A DNA stretch of 64,000 nt from the NCBI GenBank assembly GCA_015680685.1, contig MNCI01006163.1:106699-170698 (forward strand). Direction: 5' to 3'. The notes under the pieces were generated by a model. It ran no database searches. It saw only the letters and a list, made by a program, of their open reading frames with translations, and was not told the origin of the DNA. Positions 1-52,177 of this stretch are shown here, one piece after another; within the stretch, counting starts at the first letter, position 1, and each line of letters starts with the position of its first letter. The DNA is from Gnetum montanum (lineage: Eukaryota; Streptophyta; Gnetopsida; Gnetales; Gnetaceae). The translations under genes and the position numbers were made by a program.

Positions 1-1766
1 TGCATTGTCTACTTCTCTCTTTTTCTTTTTGTCATGGTTACTACCTCACTCCCTAGACTCCTCTACAATTTTAAGAACAGTTTCAAACCTACTATCCAGG
101 GAGTCCCACATTTGGTCTACCTTTGCCAATACTTCGGTTGTTAACTTTTGGAGTGACAAATTTTTCCTATTCACCATCTCTTCGAGTGTTGACTCTTCTT
201 CCTCCTCACAGAATCTCACTCCCCTTTTTCAGAGGGAAGGATCTCAGTTTTACTCTTCTGCACTTTCTCTCTTTTGTAGCTCACCTTCTTCTTTGGCTCC
301 TTACTCTAGCAATCTATGAATTTGATGATACATAAGCTTCGATAACCTTCCTTGGGCATACGTTCCAAGGGGTCTTCTTATTTCATGCCTAAGTCCATCC
401 ACGAGATGGCGTAGTTGATCCCACTACGAATAATCATGGCTAGGGCAATGATGTAACAGTGCGTAATAGCGGCCCATGGCAGCATCCAAGGGTTCATGAT
501 TTCCTTGCTTCCATCCTTGGATTTTCTTTCGGAGGTTAGACATTCGGGAGTACGTTTGGTACTTATCATTAAATAGTTCTAACATTTTACTCCACCTCTG
601 AATGGATTCTAGTTTTAAGGACCAGTACCAACTTTCAGCTTCTTTCACTAGTGTCCTTGGAAACAACTTCAGTTTTTGCCCTTCGTTTTCTATGTTTTGC
701 AAGGTACATGCATCGTGGAATGCTTGTAAATGATTTTGAGGATCAGTTTTGTATTCCCCTTCAAATCGTGGGATGTTGTTCATGTCTAACCTCTTGATCC
801 TACTATCCTTTTGGTGCCTTGTGGGAACTCTTACGGCCTCCGTTATATCTAGCATGCTTCTAGTTGCAAGTAGGGGTTCTTCATGATCATCACGTTCATA
901 ACATCTACGGTGTCTACGTGGTTCCCTACTCTCCCTTCTTCTATGCCTTGATTCCTTAGAGTGCCCTTGTCCTCATTCTCGACTGTCTTATCGATGTTTT
1001 TCACTTTGTTTTCCCTTATCCTCATGATTAGTTTTCCTATGATTGCATTCAGACACTAAAAGAGAGGGTGAATGTGACAATGAAGGTGAAGAAGAAGGAG
1101 AACCATTGCCATGATGGTGTTTTCTACCTTCTCTTCAGTGGTCTTGGCCTTGATCATGATCACAATCAGAACATCTGCCCTTATCGTGTGTTTGTGTTCC
1201 TTCTTTGAACACTTCGTGTTCGTGGGTATCAGAACTAGGGTTGTGAACCGTGGAGTGGAGGTTCTTATACACCACCTCCTAACCATCATTAGGAAGAGGA
1301 ACATCATTTTTTGGGGAACCTGTTGAAGCAAGTTCACCACCCTCAATTTTTCTCAAAATGTGCAGAGCGTTATGGGGTCATTTACCCTTCAAGGATATGT
1401 GGTATCTCTCCTATCGCAAGTCCCTTTGATGTTGCGCTTCTATGGGATGATAGTCCCTTGTGTCATGATCACATGCAATGTATTCTGCGTATAAAAGCGG
1501 GATGCCTATTTGTGTAAGAGCACGAAGGAGCATGTTGGGGACTGATCAGTCTGGGGGCAACACTATGTTACCCTCCAAATCTCTCCAACGTAGTTGTTCA
1601 TCTTGGTGGAGAATAAAGGTGAATCAGGTACATACTCATCGTGATGAGTATATACCACATGAAACTGTTGAGGAACTAGCGAATCTTGGTTACGTGTATT
1701 ATGCCGCCAACTGTCTCTTGCGTTAGTCCTAGGTGGTGAAATGCTCTTATGCGAAGAGGAAGACAT
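1..1766 (-). pseudogene. Broken gag of Ty3/gypsy element C (runs off left edge)
   Basis: Gag-type coding remains of an LTR retrotransposon, read from an ATG at 1766 down to the window edge. The N-terminal part (SSSSHKSISPPRTNARDSW) matches the start of element A at 55214. The best-preserved part, 424-855, is a retrotransposon capsid-like domain with IPRFEGEYKTDPQNHLQAFH followed by an ESWYWSL motif, which would form the particle shell. Several frameshifts and stops separate the pieces, so no full protein is possible. The 5-319 part reads as a charged segment in the same direction. No protease, reverse transcriptase or integrase lies inside the window for this copy. The family is clear as LTR-retrotransposon Gag; the lineage within Ty3/gypsy is not. 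Confidence 0.75.
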
Positions 1767-1892
1767 TTTTGTCTTATTCAGTGTGCGATGTACCATTGTC
1801 TTATCTTTCTTTGATTAACCTCAAGGGTTCGTTCTAACGTTCCAATGATATGGATGATTTCCTATGTTCTACGCAGCACACAAACAACTAAG

Positions 1893-1910
1893 TCCCCGGC
1901 AACAGCGCCA
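1893..1910 (-). other. Primer-binding site of element C
   Basis: Read on the minus strand, the sequence one base inside the LTR is TGGCGCTGTTGCCGGGGA. This matches the complement of the 3' end of plant tRNA-Asp (TGGCGCCGTTGCCGGGGA, from memory) with one C-to-T change. It sets the orientation of element C and marks the LTR at 1912-2707 as its 5' LTR. Confidence 0.8.
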
Positions 1911-1911
1911 A

Positions 1912-2707
1912 TGATGAGTGGCGAGGTACCCCTACACTCAACCATACGGATACAAGCATTTCACGCGCGATCCGATCAAACTCCAAGGACTAAGTGCTTA
2001 CGCGCCTTAATGGAACACTCAGGGTTAATCAATCGTTGTCTTCCCAAACTTACTTGTATTGTCACAATTGTATGGTTAAGTAAGCTTGAGGTATATGTTT
2101 TTTTATAACTTTTATCTTTTTTATGTCTTATGCTAATAAGAGAACCAAGTGACTAACTTACATTAACTATTTATTAACTAAGTTCTAATTGTTCCTAACA
2201 CCAGTATCCATTCCCACTTGCCGTACACATCCTGAACCAGTGCAACGCTATTGGGATTACCAAACGCTAATTGTTACTAGGTTACCAAGCACTACACACA
2301 TGCTCGAAGTGGTCGTACTGAGTGTACTTAACTAAGAGGATCGAAGGTTGAGAAAAAGATTAATTAACTAGGAAATCATTAAACATTAAATAATAATTAA
2401 TTACTAATTAGCTTAATTTGTATGCTGCAAGGTTTATCATAAAGTTCGTCTTTATTGCCATACACAAATGTGTGCTCAGGTACAAATTTCTCGAATAAAG
2501 ATCCATTCAATCTATGACTCCTATTGCGGGCACGCAGAAATTATTCTATCTCTGGAATGGTAAAACTGCAAGAGTTTGGCTAAGGATCTAAGTCTAACTA
2601 CCTTGAACAAAGGACGCCACCTCTTATTTATAGAACATGAGGTAGGACGCGATATCGCGTATGCGATATCGTGTGGCGGTTGCAATATAGTGTGGCGCGG
2701 CTCATCA
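1912..2707 (-). repeat. 5' LTR of Ty3/gypsy element C
   Basis: The 796-bp LTR has TGATGA...TCATCA termini and reads on the minus strand into the primer site and gag. It shares its ends and much internal sequence with the LTRs of elements A and B (for example GAGTGGCGAGGTACCCC at the inner end). The outer end carries CGATATCG-type palindromes (2650-2670) just upstream of a TATA box. The matching 3' LTR lies left of the window, so LTR divergence and the target duplication cannot be judged. Confidence 0.85.
2625..2632 (-). promoter_or_regulatory. TATA box of element C 5' LTR
   Basis: TATAAATA on the minus strand, at the same place relative to the palindromic array and the AAGAGG context as in the A and B LTRs. 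A likely core promoter for the element. Confidence 0.6.
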
Positions 2708-3986
2708 CTTGGTTTGGATCTTGAATAGAAAGGCTAATGATTACTCTAACCATATATCACACACAATGATTCATTATGCTTATGGTAAGATACCTCACAT
2801 CCCAATTTCTACAATCCCTTCTAAATCCCATCCCACCTCACTAGTATATTTAATCATAATTCTATGGTTTTGTATAATATAGCGTTATTTCCCAATTTGG
2901 CAATATTAACATGTGTGTTTTCCTAGATAAGTATGTTTTGCATTCAACTCCTTGGGTGCCTTCATATACTTTTAGGCATGGTTATACAAGGGCACTAAGG
3001 GTTGAAGCTTGCTTTGGGGAGGATCCACCTGTATAACTATTATACCTTATACATGACAATCAATTCTACATCATCTTGTCTCCCAAACACTTAAAGATCA
3101 CTTCCCACAAAGTTTCATAATCTATCCATATGTCATGAATCTTTAATCCATCTCATATACATCCAATAAACTTTTTTTCCTGAGATTCCTTTCTTATGAC
3201 TTTCAAATGTCAAATTTTTAAATTTCAAGCATCATCTATAATTCAAGACCCTTTAGATAGCCTTTATATCTTCCAAATCATCTAATAAACTAAATTTTTT
3301 CATGACAAATCCTCAAAAATTCAAACTTTTTCCAAAGTGATGTCATAACTATGATGTCATATGTTCTATGATGTTGCAACTACAATGTCGCATATACAAT
3401 GTTGCACATATAAAAATAGTATATATACACATGGAATTTAGAAAAATTTTTCATTTTGCCATTCCATAGTAAGAGGAGTTTTTGCAATTTTTTTAAGCTC
3501 TGGCAATCAAACTTCTTAACACCGTAACTTCCTCACCGCAACTCTTATTTGAGAAATTCTTGAACCTTGTTAATCCTAGAGCGCTCAACTCAGTTGTGGG
3601 GGGGTCTATTGCGTGCACATAAGGATAATTGAGCTAAAATTTCCTAACACCCAGAAGATAATATAAAGGATAACTATAGGAATATAATATGAGTATTATA
3701 ACTAACCAATCAAATTGAAGCCAAAGAATTTAACTAATTCTTCTAACCATACCAACCATTTAAGAGCATAATAAATGAGGAAACGATGACTGTGAAAGGT
3801 CGTAATAATTAAAGATATAACAATTAGGGGTTTCTTTTTGAAATTTCTCTAACTCTTCAATCATGATAAAGATTGTAACTGATAAAAAAGATAAGAACTT
3901 GACCAAACTAAGAGTATGAAAAGGACTATGAACCATTAGGAACTAATTTGAACACCTTGGTAATCTTAAATTCTTAATGATTGCAA
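2708..3986. other. Non-coding retroelement-derived stretch
   Basis: No reading frame of note. Positions 2988-3030 carry a block (GGGCACTAAGGG...GCTTTGGGGAGGA) also found in the 3' non-coding parts of elements A and B, so this is probably the tail of a related plus-strand element. At 3338-3410 a run of ATGTCAT/ATGATGT repeats upstream of a TATA-like sequence resembles the palindromic promoter region of LTRs elsewhere in the window. It may be the 5' LTR of the decayed element that follows, but no clean LTR ends are visible. Confidence 0.45.
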
Positions 3987-6724
3987 ATGGCTCCAAAGAG
4001 ACTTGTAGTAGAAGAACCTTCACAACACAGTAGTAAAAGACCAAGAGGCTACAATAGAGGCCAAGTAGTAGAACAAACTCTATAGGCTAAACATGCAAAG
4101 CAAGAGGCTCTATCATTTAGCATCAACCAAAAAAATATTGCTACAAAACATTTAGCCCAAGCAAAAGCAGAAGTGCCACTAGCACCTGAATAAGAACAAC
4201 ATCTCACATTGTCTAATGAATGCCTCTAGGCCATTCCAAAAAAATCCATAATGTCCATGATCATCATGGAGTTGAACTTTTGCCCATTCATGGATTTTTC
4301 TCCAAAAGCTATTAAAACACAACTCCATGCATCTCCCTTATGACTAAGATTGTCCAATAATGTTGAATGGTGCTTAGGAGAAGTCTACCAATTCTGGAAA
4401 CATAAACAAGATGATGCCACAATAAAGATTGAAGGGGTCTTAGTGCCATATTCAGTTGAGGCAATAGCAAAGGCCTTGAACATACCAAACATCCAAACCA
4501 ATGTTGCACATATTTTCACAAGGTTCAACACTAATGCTAAGAAGTTGTGGCTACAAAAAGCTTATGGGAAAGAAGATAAAGATTATAGTGACCTCATTAT
4601 AGAAGAAAAAATTTATTTCAAGATTGGGACCTATCACTTCTTCCCAATGAAGAGGCTCAAACGAATCTCCACATATGTAGCCTAAGGAAGTGCAATTTTC
4701 ATGGGGAAATTCAATGCCAATATCACCCATTTTTTCTTCTTGGAAATCCAAAGGTGGTTTAAAGAGAAGAAGGCAAGGAAACCAATATTATCATTCCCTA
4801 CACCAATGATGTCCCACGAAAGGCCCAAAATGCATCCTACACTAAAATGTCAAAACCAGTGCCACCCAAGAAAGATCAACTGGAGAAGCCAGCAGGCACC
4901 AAAGGGGCTTCAAGGTCTACACCAACAAGTAACATTCCAACTACTAGTCAACAACAATAGGCAAAACCCAGTAGTCAACCACCTACAGGTGATAGGCCTA
5001 AGTAGCAAGCTCCACCACCACACAAGACTACCATCCCTCAATGAGCCACTTGCATCAAATCATATAGATGATTAGCTAGGAAGCAAAGGAGGGCTCAAAC
5101 TTGTATAGAATCAAAGAAATCTTCATAAGGCCTATAGTCTACAAACCCTACTAGTGGGAAGGTGTCATTGCAAGCAAGAGGAGAGAAGGATTGGGCAAAA
5201 CAGATCTTGGGGAACATTGCATCTTTCCAAGTAATGCTAGAAACTAGTGAAGGTGCCACAATGGTGATCATGCAATACCAAGACACAATAAGAACAGAAA
5301 AGGTAATTACTATCCATATCACAAAGTCATTCAATATCCCCATTGCATCACTGGAAAACATTTGTGGAGCCAAGAATGCTCAAATGCTACCTAGTGCCTC
5401 CATGACACTTGTAGAACATGAAGATGTACTTGATAGACTACTAGATGTGGGCCAAGTCATGCAAATTCTTTTTGATATCCCCAATGATATCATTGTAGTG
5501 CAATTTGATCTAATAGCCATCAAAGGAAAGCTGGTGATGGCTGAAACATGGGCAAAACATGCTGAAAATGAAGTAGAGGCTACAAGAAGAATTAATAGCT
5601 TTGAGAGTAGAACTAAGAGACCCTGCATGATTTGTTATCCTTGATTAGCTTCAACAATACAGAACTAATCAAGTAAGATAGCTATTGTTAGGAACATACA
5701 AGTGGAGATGCAAAGAGAGAAGGCTATGTGGAATGCCTCAATAGTAGAAGCCCAAACATATGCACATGTCAAAGCTCTCACTGCTCTTGAGGAAAACAAG
5801 AAACTTGTTGCCACCAACACAACATTGACTGACATTAAAAAATAGAAGAATGTTCTCAAGGAAAGCATCTATCAATTGCGAGAAAAATTCATTTGATTCA
5901 ACCAAGACATGAAACAATTGGTTCATGAAAATAGGACCCTCTCAATGGAGGAAGTACACACCATCCAACAAAAGTTAGCTATTGAAATAAGCACTTGGAA
6001 AAACAAGGCCAAGAAGCACAAGAAGCTCAAGGAGCTCAAGGAGCATTTCAAGGACCAAGTGGGGATCTATAAATAGATAAATAAAAGGGATATGCAAATG
6101 GCCAAGGCTAGAATCAATTCCATAATTGCCTAAACATTAGACTAGCAACCCATCCTCAATAGCCTAGCCCACATCCACCAAACTGAGATAAAGAACAAAC
6201 ACATGTAGATTGAAGACTTAACATAATACATTGGGTTAGCTAACCTTTAGTATGCTAACTTGGCCTTGTTGATAGTAGGACAACCTCGGAACAAGGTCTA
6301 ACATCAGGTAGCAACCGTATATGCCATGTACAAGAAGGAGTTTGCTAATTGAAAGGATGCTTTGCAGAAACTACATGTCGCAAACTCCAAACTTGAAGGC
6401 TAGCTACTAGGGATAGAAGAATGTTGTAGCAAGCCTAACACACCCAATGACAGACTATTAGGAATTAAGAAAGGTGGCCAAGGCTTTTGAAGAAGAACGA
6501 CAACAATTTACGACATGGTACATCAAAGCCAATAAAATGTTCCCATAACTGCCATGTCCATGGGATGTACTGACTTCATCCAACATTGCACAATCTACAT
6601 TGATGGTACATGACCCTAGGAAAAAGGTAGAAAAGCTTCAAGCACTCATGAATAAGTATCAATTTCAAAAGCCTGATGATAAGGGAAAGAAGTCAATAGA
6701 GGAGCCTCCACCACTGGGAACTTA
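3987..6724 (+). pseudogene. Decayed ORF of non-autonomous LTR element D
   Basis: A long coding relic begins at ATG 3987 with a basic MAPKRLVVEEP...KRPRG start that looks like a nuclear-localisation signal. It stays in one frame to about 5075 despite stops, then shifts. Residues from 4350 on (EVYQFWKHKQDD, then IEGVLVPYSVEAIAKALNIP) resemble the putative plant transposon protein domain (PF20167-type, recalled, not searched). A long charged, probably coiled-coil stretch follows from about 5690 (LTALEENKKLVATNTTLTD). No protease, reverse transcriptase or integrase is present. The downstream region ends with AACTCGAGGACGAGTT and a purine tract before an LTR, so this is the single ORF of a non-autonomous element, now broken. 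Confidence 0.6.
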
Positions 6725-7450
6725 AGGCTTACATCGATCTACTTCAACTTTTGTTTTTGTTTTGTTTTGTTTGTCAACTTTCAACTATGTCCAATTTTTG
6801 TAAAAACACCAATGTGGCATTTAGATTCATGTAAATAATTAAGTCATCTTAAGTTAAATCTACCTTCCAATTTTGTAAGGGACTCTATCCTCATTTTGTT
6901 TTAACTCGAGGACGAGTTTCTAGTCAATCATGGGAGTACAATAAAACCATTTTTTCAATCTAATGAGATATCATATCTACAATATCATATCAACGATATT
7001 GTAGCTATGATATCATAGCTCATGCTACGTCATCATTGATACAATGTCTCTAGAGCTATGCAGCCCTATAAATACTGACACTTGGGTGCACATGCAACAA
7101 CAATTTTCACGAACCCTTATCCAAACTCTTGTAATTTCATTTTGTAGTCTGAGCAATAATGCCTGTAGTGTGGTGTTAAGCAGTTGACTAGAGTCTTTAT
7201 TCAAGTAAATTGTACTTGGGCACAGTTTATGATTGACATTAAATATTGAAACTATTTTACATTATTGCAGCATTTCTTAGTTCTTTTTTTCTATTGTTTA
7301 CTTAGCATAATTTTCCTGCTTTCTTAGCTTAATCATTTATGTTCCAAAGAAATTTACTTTTATGCTCCTTAGTTAAGCAAAATGGCTACAACTGGTTTCA
7401 AGCGTTATGTGTAATTGTTTGGTAACTAATGAAGTGCTAAGCAATCGATG

Positions 7451-8289
7451 TGTCGACTAGGCCGCGTATACGGGGCCCCGTATATGCGGCCGCGTCGACG
7501 CACCCTTCATGCGTCAACATGGCCCCATTTACGCAGAGCCTGTTTTAGCCTATAAATAAGTAGCCCTCTGCCACACTTAGGTATCTTTCTAGTAGTCATA
7601 GCAAAGCCCTTGCAGTTTGCTTCCGTAGGAGTTAGACTAGTTTCCCAAGTGCATGCCCGCAGTGTGATGCTTCTAATTGTATAGCACCTTTATTTGAGTG
7701 TGACGTACTTGGACACACACATAACCGGAAATAAAGATCGAGATTACTTCATCATTGCAGCATTCACTTAGTTTTAATTGTTTAATTGTTATTGTTATTT
7801 ATTATTTTCTTAGTTAATATTTCTTTACCATCATTTACTATTCTTGTTGTTAACAACAGAATGAGTACGACTTAATCACGAGCATTTAAGTGTGACTACT
7901 TGGTAACCCAGTAGCGTACCTAGGATCTACGCTTGGTAATCCCAGTAGTAGTTGTGCACGAGGTCCAAGATGTGTACGGATGATTAAGGAACGGATGCTC
8001 ATTGCACTTAGGCTAGCTTAGACTTCATTTCCTATTGCTTATTAGTTTAATCAAGATTATTTTCCATTGTCTCTAGGAGTAGCATTAGTTTAGGATCACA
8101 TCATACACCTCACTCTGGACTAAACCATACGTGACAAAGCAAATACTAGCCCAGGTGGGAAGACAGCGAACTACGATCAACGTGTAACGATCTAGATACC
8201 ACAACTAGCCTATCCACGGAGTTCGACCGGATCGTGCATGAACGCTCGTATTCGTATGGTTGAGTGTAGGGGTACCTCTCCACTCATCA
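7451..8289 (+). repeat. Nested solo LTR
   Basis: An 839-bp LTR with a TGTCGAC start and CACTCATCA end, containing a TATA box (CCTATAAATAAG near 7550) and the family-typical end GGTTGAGTGTAGGGGTACCT. No primer site or internal region follows it; the next bases belong to the older LTR. It is therefore best read as a solo LTR left by recombination. I could not find a clean 5-bp target duplication, so the exact start is uncertain. Confidence 0.55.
7461..7490. repeat. 30-bp near-perfect palindrome in LTR promoter
   Basis: The first half (7461-7475, GCCGCGTATACGGGG) is the reverse complement of the second half with a single C-to-T mismatch. A further GTCGAC lies on each side (7452-7457 and 7494-7499). 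It sits about 75 bases upstream of the TATA box of the nested LTR. Confidence 0.85.
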
Positions 8290-8689
8290 CTAACCCAGTA
8301 GTGGTCTTGCTTAATTCGTATTTTAATTCCAGTGACAATTACACAAGCCTAAGACATGATTAGTAAACCAAGACCGAATACTCATCACTACAAAGATAAA
8401 ATAGATTTATATTTCAGTGTTACTTAAACTTAGACTTAAACTTCATTTTCAATCATGATTATCACTAAGAGTAATGATAGCCTCATAACATCATCTATCA
8501 TATGTCTCATTGTGAGTTAAACCATACACTTAGATTTCACTAACTTCAAGTGAGAAGATAACGATCACAAACTTAACATCAACTTCTAGCAAAATTACAT
8601 TATCCATCCACGGATTACAATATGGTTACACGCATGCATTCATGACTTGTATGGTGGAGTGTTGGGCTATGCCACTGCTCATCAGTAAT

Positions 8690-11195
8690 GAATTGGCACA
8701 AGGCTTCTACTTTTAAAGGTAATAAATCACATTCACATAATAACATTAAGTGTTTGCATTTTTACCTTTAACTCATCTTGAAGAAAATTTTTTTGCACTC
8801 TTTCAATATCTTTCCAAAGTTTAGCACCAAGTCCAAGTGCCAAAACAACACATCCATACAATATAGGAGGATAGATGACATTAACAAAAAATATCTTACA
8901 ACAAAATGGGGCATAAGTCTATATGCATGACTGAGTGGGTCCATTGCAAAAAAAATAGTAACATGGTCTAGTAGGCTCATTAAAACAAATAGCCAATAAA
9001 CAAACAAGAAAAATTGTGTTATGAGGATGGCACAACAAATTGAATCTCTCTCCAATACAAAGCAAGGTTGATTGCATGTCATCATACCTATCTTAGTGTG
9101 TGAAGTGATCAGGGCACATAAGAACTCCTATCTAGTCGCTAGGGAAGGTAAGGCTTATTATCATATCTATGGAATTGAAAAACTAGTAAAACCCAAAAGG
9201 GCTAGCCAACTTATTGAACATCCACAATGTCAAAAAGACATTGGTGTGAGGGCACCTAGGAGTCTTTCCATAAGAAGTGTCATGTATAGTCATGGGTATG
9301 TCGATAGGGATGGCAATAATAGCCATCATGGAGTCTTTGAGACCATCAAGAATGAAGTTGTTGATGTCATTTAGGATGTCGATGGGGGCAATGTTGGTGC
9401 TATGTATTAGCATGAGCAATGGCAATGCATACTAGTTATGAGTATGAGGATGCCTACTTGGCTCTGTGCGTCAAATCCTTATCAGAATGGAAGTCAAGGA
9501 AGAACGGGGAAGAGGGGCTATGATACTTTTCTATAATTGTCAAAGGTGTCATATTATTGTTAGGGGTGTTGTTGGGGGCTTGTACCTTGGGGCAAATGCT
9601 GGCAATCCTAGTGTTGTATCAAGGCTATTGCTAGAGAAGCCTAGATTGGTGATGCCATGTCATTTCCATGAGATAGTCTTAGGGGTGTAACATCATCAAG
9701 AGGCAAGCAAGTAGAGAAGCATAACACTAGTTAATAGTCTACTTCTATGATGTTAGAGGTGGATAATCATGTGCAAGGGCCTTCAAGAAGTTCTTGTATT
9801 CAAAAATTAGGAAATTTTAGATGCACACACGGTAGATGGCACAAGAGATGGCATCATGAAGGAAGATAGGAAGGTTCAGGGTTGAACCCCCATGTAGACA
9901 CCAAAGGACATACAGTTGTCCACCAATGAGTTAGTCTTTAAGTCATTTGCCTATGAGCCAATTTGTGCACTAGTAGAAAAACTTGCAAATCATTCTACCC
10001 ACCATCTTTCTCGATTCTTATGTGCTATCCATGTAGTAGCTACCCTTTTAGGCCCATCACTAAAGAAGCCCTTAACAACCTCATTAGTAGTGGGTATTCT
10101 TTTAAGGAAAGAAATTCCTAATGTTGAGAGCTTAGTAATCTAATATTATCAATGGAGGTAATCGACTCCCAACGATCCCCAAAAATCCCCCATCATGAAA
10201 GAATTATTATCCCACATACATGCAATAGCATGAGCAAAGCTAAACTTGGGCATAGCAAAGATAGAAAAGAAATCAATCAAACCTTGAAAACCAAATGTTA
10301 ACAAAATAGATTTCTTCAAAATAAAATAGCAAATCTCTAATCAATCACACTATATGAGTTATTCAAGATACTAGTGTTGGTTCCAAGGAATTATATGAAG
10401 GAAACGTTAAAGTTCCATGGGTATTGGACACATCTGTTCCATGGGTATTGTGCTCAAGATTTTTTGCCACTAATGTATTTTGCACAAATTACTTTGTCTC
10501 ACAAATCCTTTTTTTTAAGTCTATACAAATGTGATAAAATTTCAATTTCAATTTAAAAATAATGTATCCCCATCTAGCCATCCACATTACATACTCATTC
10601 ATAATTTATTCTCGTTTACTTTTTGTAGCTATAAATCCTATAGCTACTTCCAAGATTTACGGGCACTATTCATTACCATCATCATCATCATCATCATACT
10701 TGTCCAAACAAAATGGGCTTAACTACATGAATTATTTCTCCCCATTCATCTTTATGAACATCTTTGTTTATTTGCAATTTTTTTTCAAATCATCTTCAAT
10801 TGTTTTTTCATCTCTTTAGTTTTCCTTTTAGTGGCTTTCCTAAAATAGTGATGTAGTAACCTTTTTTTATGGGCATTATTATAAATTAAAAACTTCAAAA
10901 ATCTATTTTAATTATGCAATCAAATTTAAAAACATCCACAAACATTGTCCAATTTGTTTATTTTATAGTAATTTGATTAATAAAAGAGCATTCCTAACAC
11001 TTATTTTCATTTGAGTAAAACTAGTATGTTAAATTTTTTAACTCATTTTAAATGTCAAATATAACTTGGTTGAGTTATATAACACTTATAATTTCTTATC
11101 ATAGTTGATAAAACCACTAATGCCTAAAAGTTTCAATCAAATTACATTCTATGAGATAAAAGTAGCATTAGCACAATACCTTCATCACAACATGG
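8690..11195. other. No recognisable gene or element
   Basis: Short open frames occur on both strands (for example 9072-9374 and 9916-10143). None has a recognisable domain, a good start context or a convincing codon pattern. From about 10180 the sequence becomes more AT-rich. I see nothing supportable here apart from a CAT microsatellite. Confidence 0.5.
10677..10697 (+). repeat. (CAT)7 microsatellite
   Basis: Seven perfect CAT triplets in an AT-rich, non-coding context. Confidence 0.95.
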
Positions 11196-11199
11196 GATA

Positions 11200-11350
11200 C
11201 CCAACTTATTTAGATGAATGAATAGGTACTAATTTTCTATGGCTAGCTTGCCCATGGTTCCCTTAGTCACAACATAGTCCCTTTGAATCACATCTATGAC
11301 TTGCACAACCACAAGCCACATGCTCTAACCTAGGAGCTATGCATCAATGA
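11200..11350 (-). mobile_element. tRNA-derived SINE, family S2
   Basis: On the minus strand, ATGCATAGCTCCTAGGTTAG resembles a Pol III A box and ATAGATGTGATTC a weak B box. AGAGCATGTGGCTTGTGGTT in between is shared with copies at 32005, 39864 and 45800. The copy is old and its ends are unclear. Confidence 0.5.
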
Positions 11351-11504
11351 CTAAATAAAGATTCTATATATATTAAAAATTATTAATAATAATATCATAA
11401 AAAAGGAATATTTTACAAATATCTACAAGTGATGCTAAATAAAACCAATGATAAAAAATAAAAGTTGTAGTCAATAGAATCAGAATCAGTATAATACTCA
11501 AACC

Positions 11505-11650
11505 AATCAACAGCTGTAGCTCAATTAGTTGGCTCAAAAAATGGGCACCAACCTATTGCTAGCATTAGGTTCAAAGCTTAGCACTAGCACCTGCTCTATC
11601 AGTCTTGAGGCATGTTCCAAGCAAATACTGTACCAACTGTGAAATCAAGT
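11505..11650 (+). mobile_element. tRNA-like SINE head, family S3
   Basis: TAGCTCAATTAGTTGG matches a tRNA A box and ATTAGGTTCAAAGC a B box, spaced as in a tRNA. No acceptor stem or tRNA fold is evident, so this is a SINE relic and not a tRNA gene. A similar head lies at 46625-46735 on the other strand. Confidence 0.45.
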
Positions 11651-11713
11651 CTCTTGTCAAAAAATAAAAGCAGTATAACATCTCTATTCAATATTTCTTC
11701 ATTTGGTATAGAT

Positions 11714-12030
11714 GAAAGTACTTGAGGATTGATAAGCCATGCTTCATAGTTGAAGAAACATGGTTAGCTTAACACCTTCAACACCAAACGCCACTGAACA
11801 ACTTATTTACTCGTATAATACTCTTGGTGTCATAATCTCATTAAATCAATATCAATTCAGTTATTAAGGATCTACCAGATAAAAGTACTTGAGCACTGGG
11901 TTTTATGCAAAGAGGTTTAATAAGCCAGGATTCATAGTTGAAGAAAGGGTTATGTCAACAACTTCAACAAGTGCCACTGAACAACTTATTTACTAATATA
12001 ATCCTCTTCGTGTCATAATCTCATTCTAAG
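11714..12030. repeat. Diverged direct repeat downstream of TBCD
   Basis: Two roughly 140-bp units, about 11714-11850 and 11880-12027, share AAAGTACTTGAG, CATAGTTGAAGAAA, GCCACTGAACAACTTATTT and GTGTCATAATCTCATT in the same order. They lie about 350 bases past the TBCD stop codon. Confidence 0.8.
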
Positions 12031-12373
12031 AGATATGCTGCTTTCAAAAATCACTATGAATGCAGTTAACGATCTTGAAACATGTTACTGTCGGCTAGAG
12101 GTTCAAAGTTCATCCCATCATTCTACTTATAATTATTGATGCTCTACATTTTTAACAAAGTAAAAGTCAACAAGCTTGCCAAAATATAGCCCATGCGTCT
12201 GGATGAGAAACACCCACATGAAGCCAATTCAACCATAACCATTAAACTTTGCTTACTAATCTCCCTGAAAATGTTTCTGTTCTAGTGTTATTGAAATGGC
12301 AACCATAAAATATCCGCGTTCATAAAATAAAACATATGCCGACCCACAATAAGAACAAGATGGTTTTCATGAC

Positions 12374-52177
<39,804 letters not shown>

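Larger units (their letters stand above)
6941..8686 (+). repeat. Decayed 3' LTR of element D, split by a nested LTR
   Basis: The LTR begins after the purine tract ending CATGGGAGTA. It has a palindromic GATATCAT/ATGATATC-rich promoter region (6965-7020) and a TATA-like CCCTATAAATAC near 7065. Its distal part, 8290-8686, ends GCCACTGCTCATCA and aligns by eye with the 3' part of the nested LTR. Removing 7451-8289 leaves an LTR of about 900 bp, similar to the others here. Boundaries are approximate. Confidence 0.5.

Noticed and set aside
5-319. Ser-rich open frame on the plus strand
   Set aside because: Lies opposite the gag remnant of element C; low-complexity composition and no domain.
3338-3986. 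Definite 5' LTR of element D
   Set aside because: Palindromic runs and a TATA-like sequence are suggestive, but no clear LTR ends, primer site or alignment to the 3' LTR could be established by eye.
9072-10143. Two open frames of 75-100 codons as candidate genes
   Set aside because: No recognisable motif, no splice structure and no codon signature; left as unannotated sequence.
11505-11600. Possible tRNA gene
   Set aside because: A-box and B-box-like sequences are present, but there is no acceptor stem or cloverleaf. A similar head recurs elsewhere, so it is a SINE relic.
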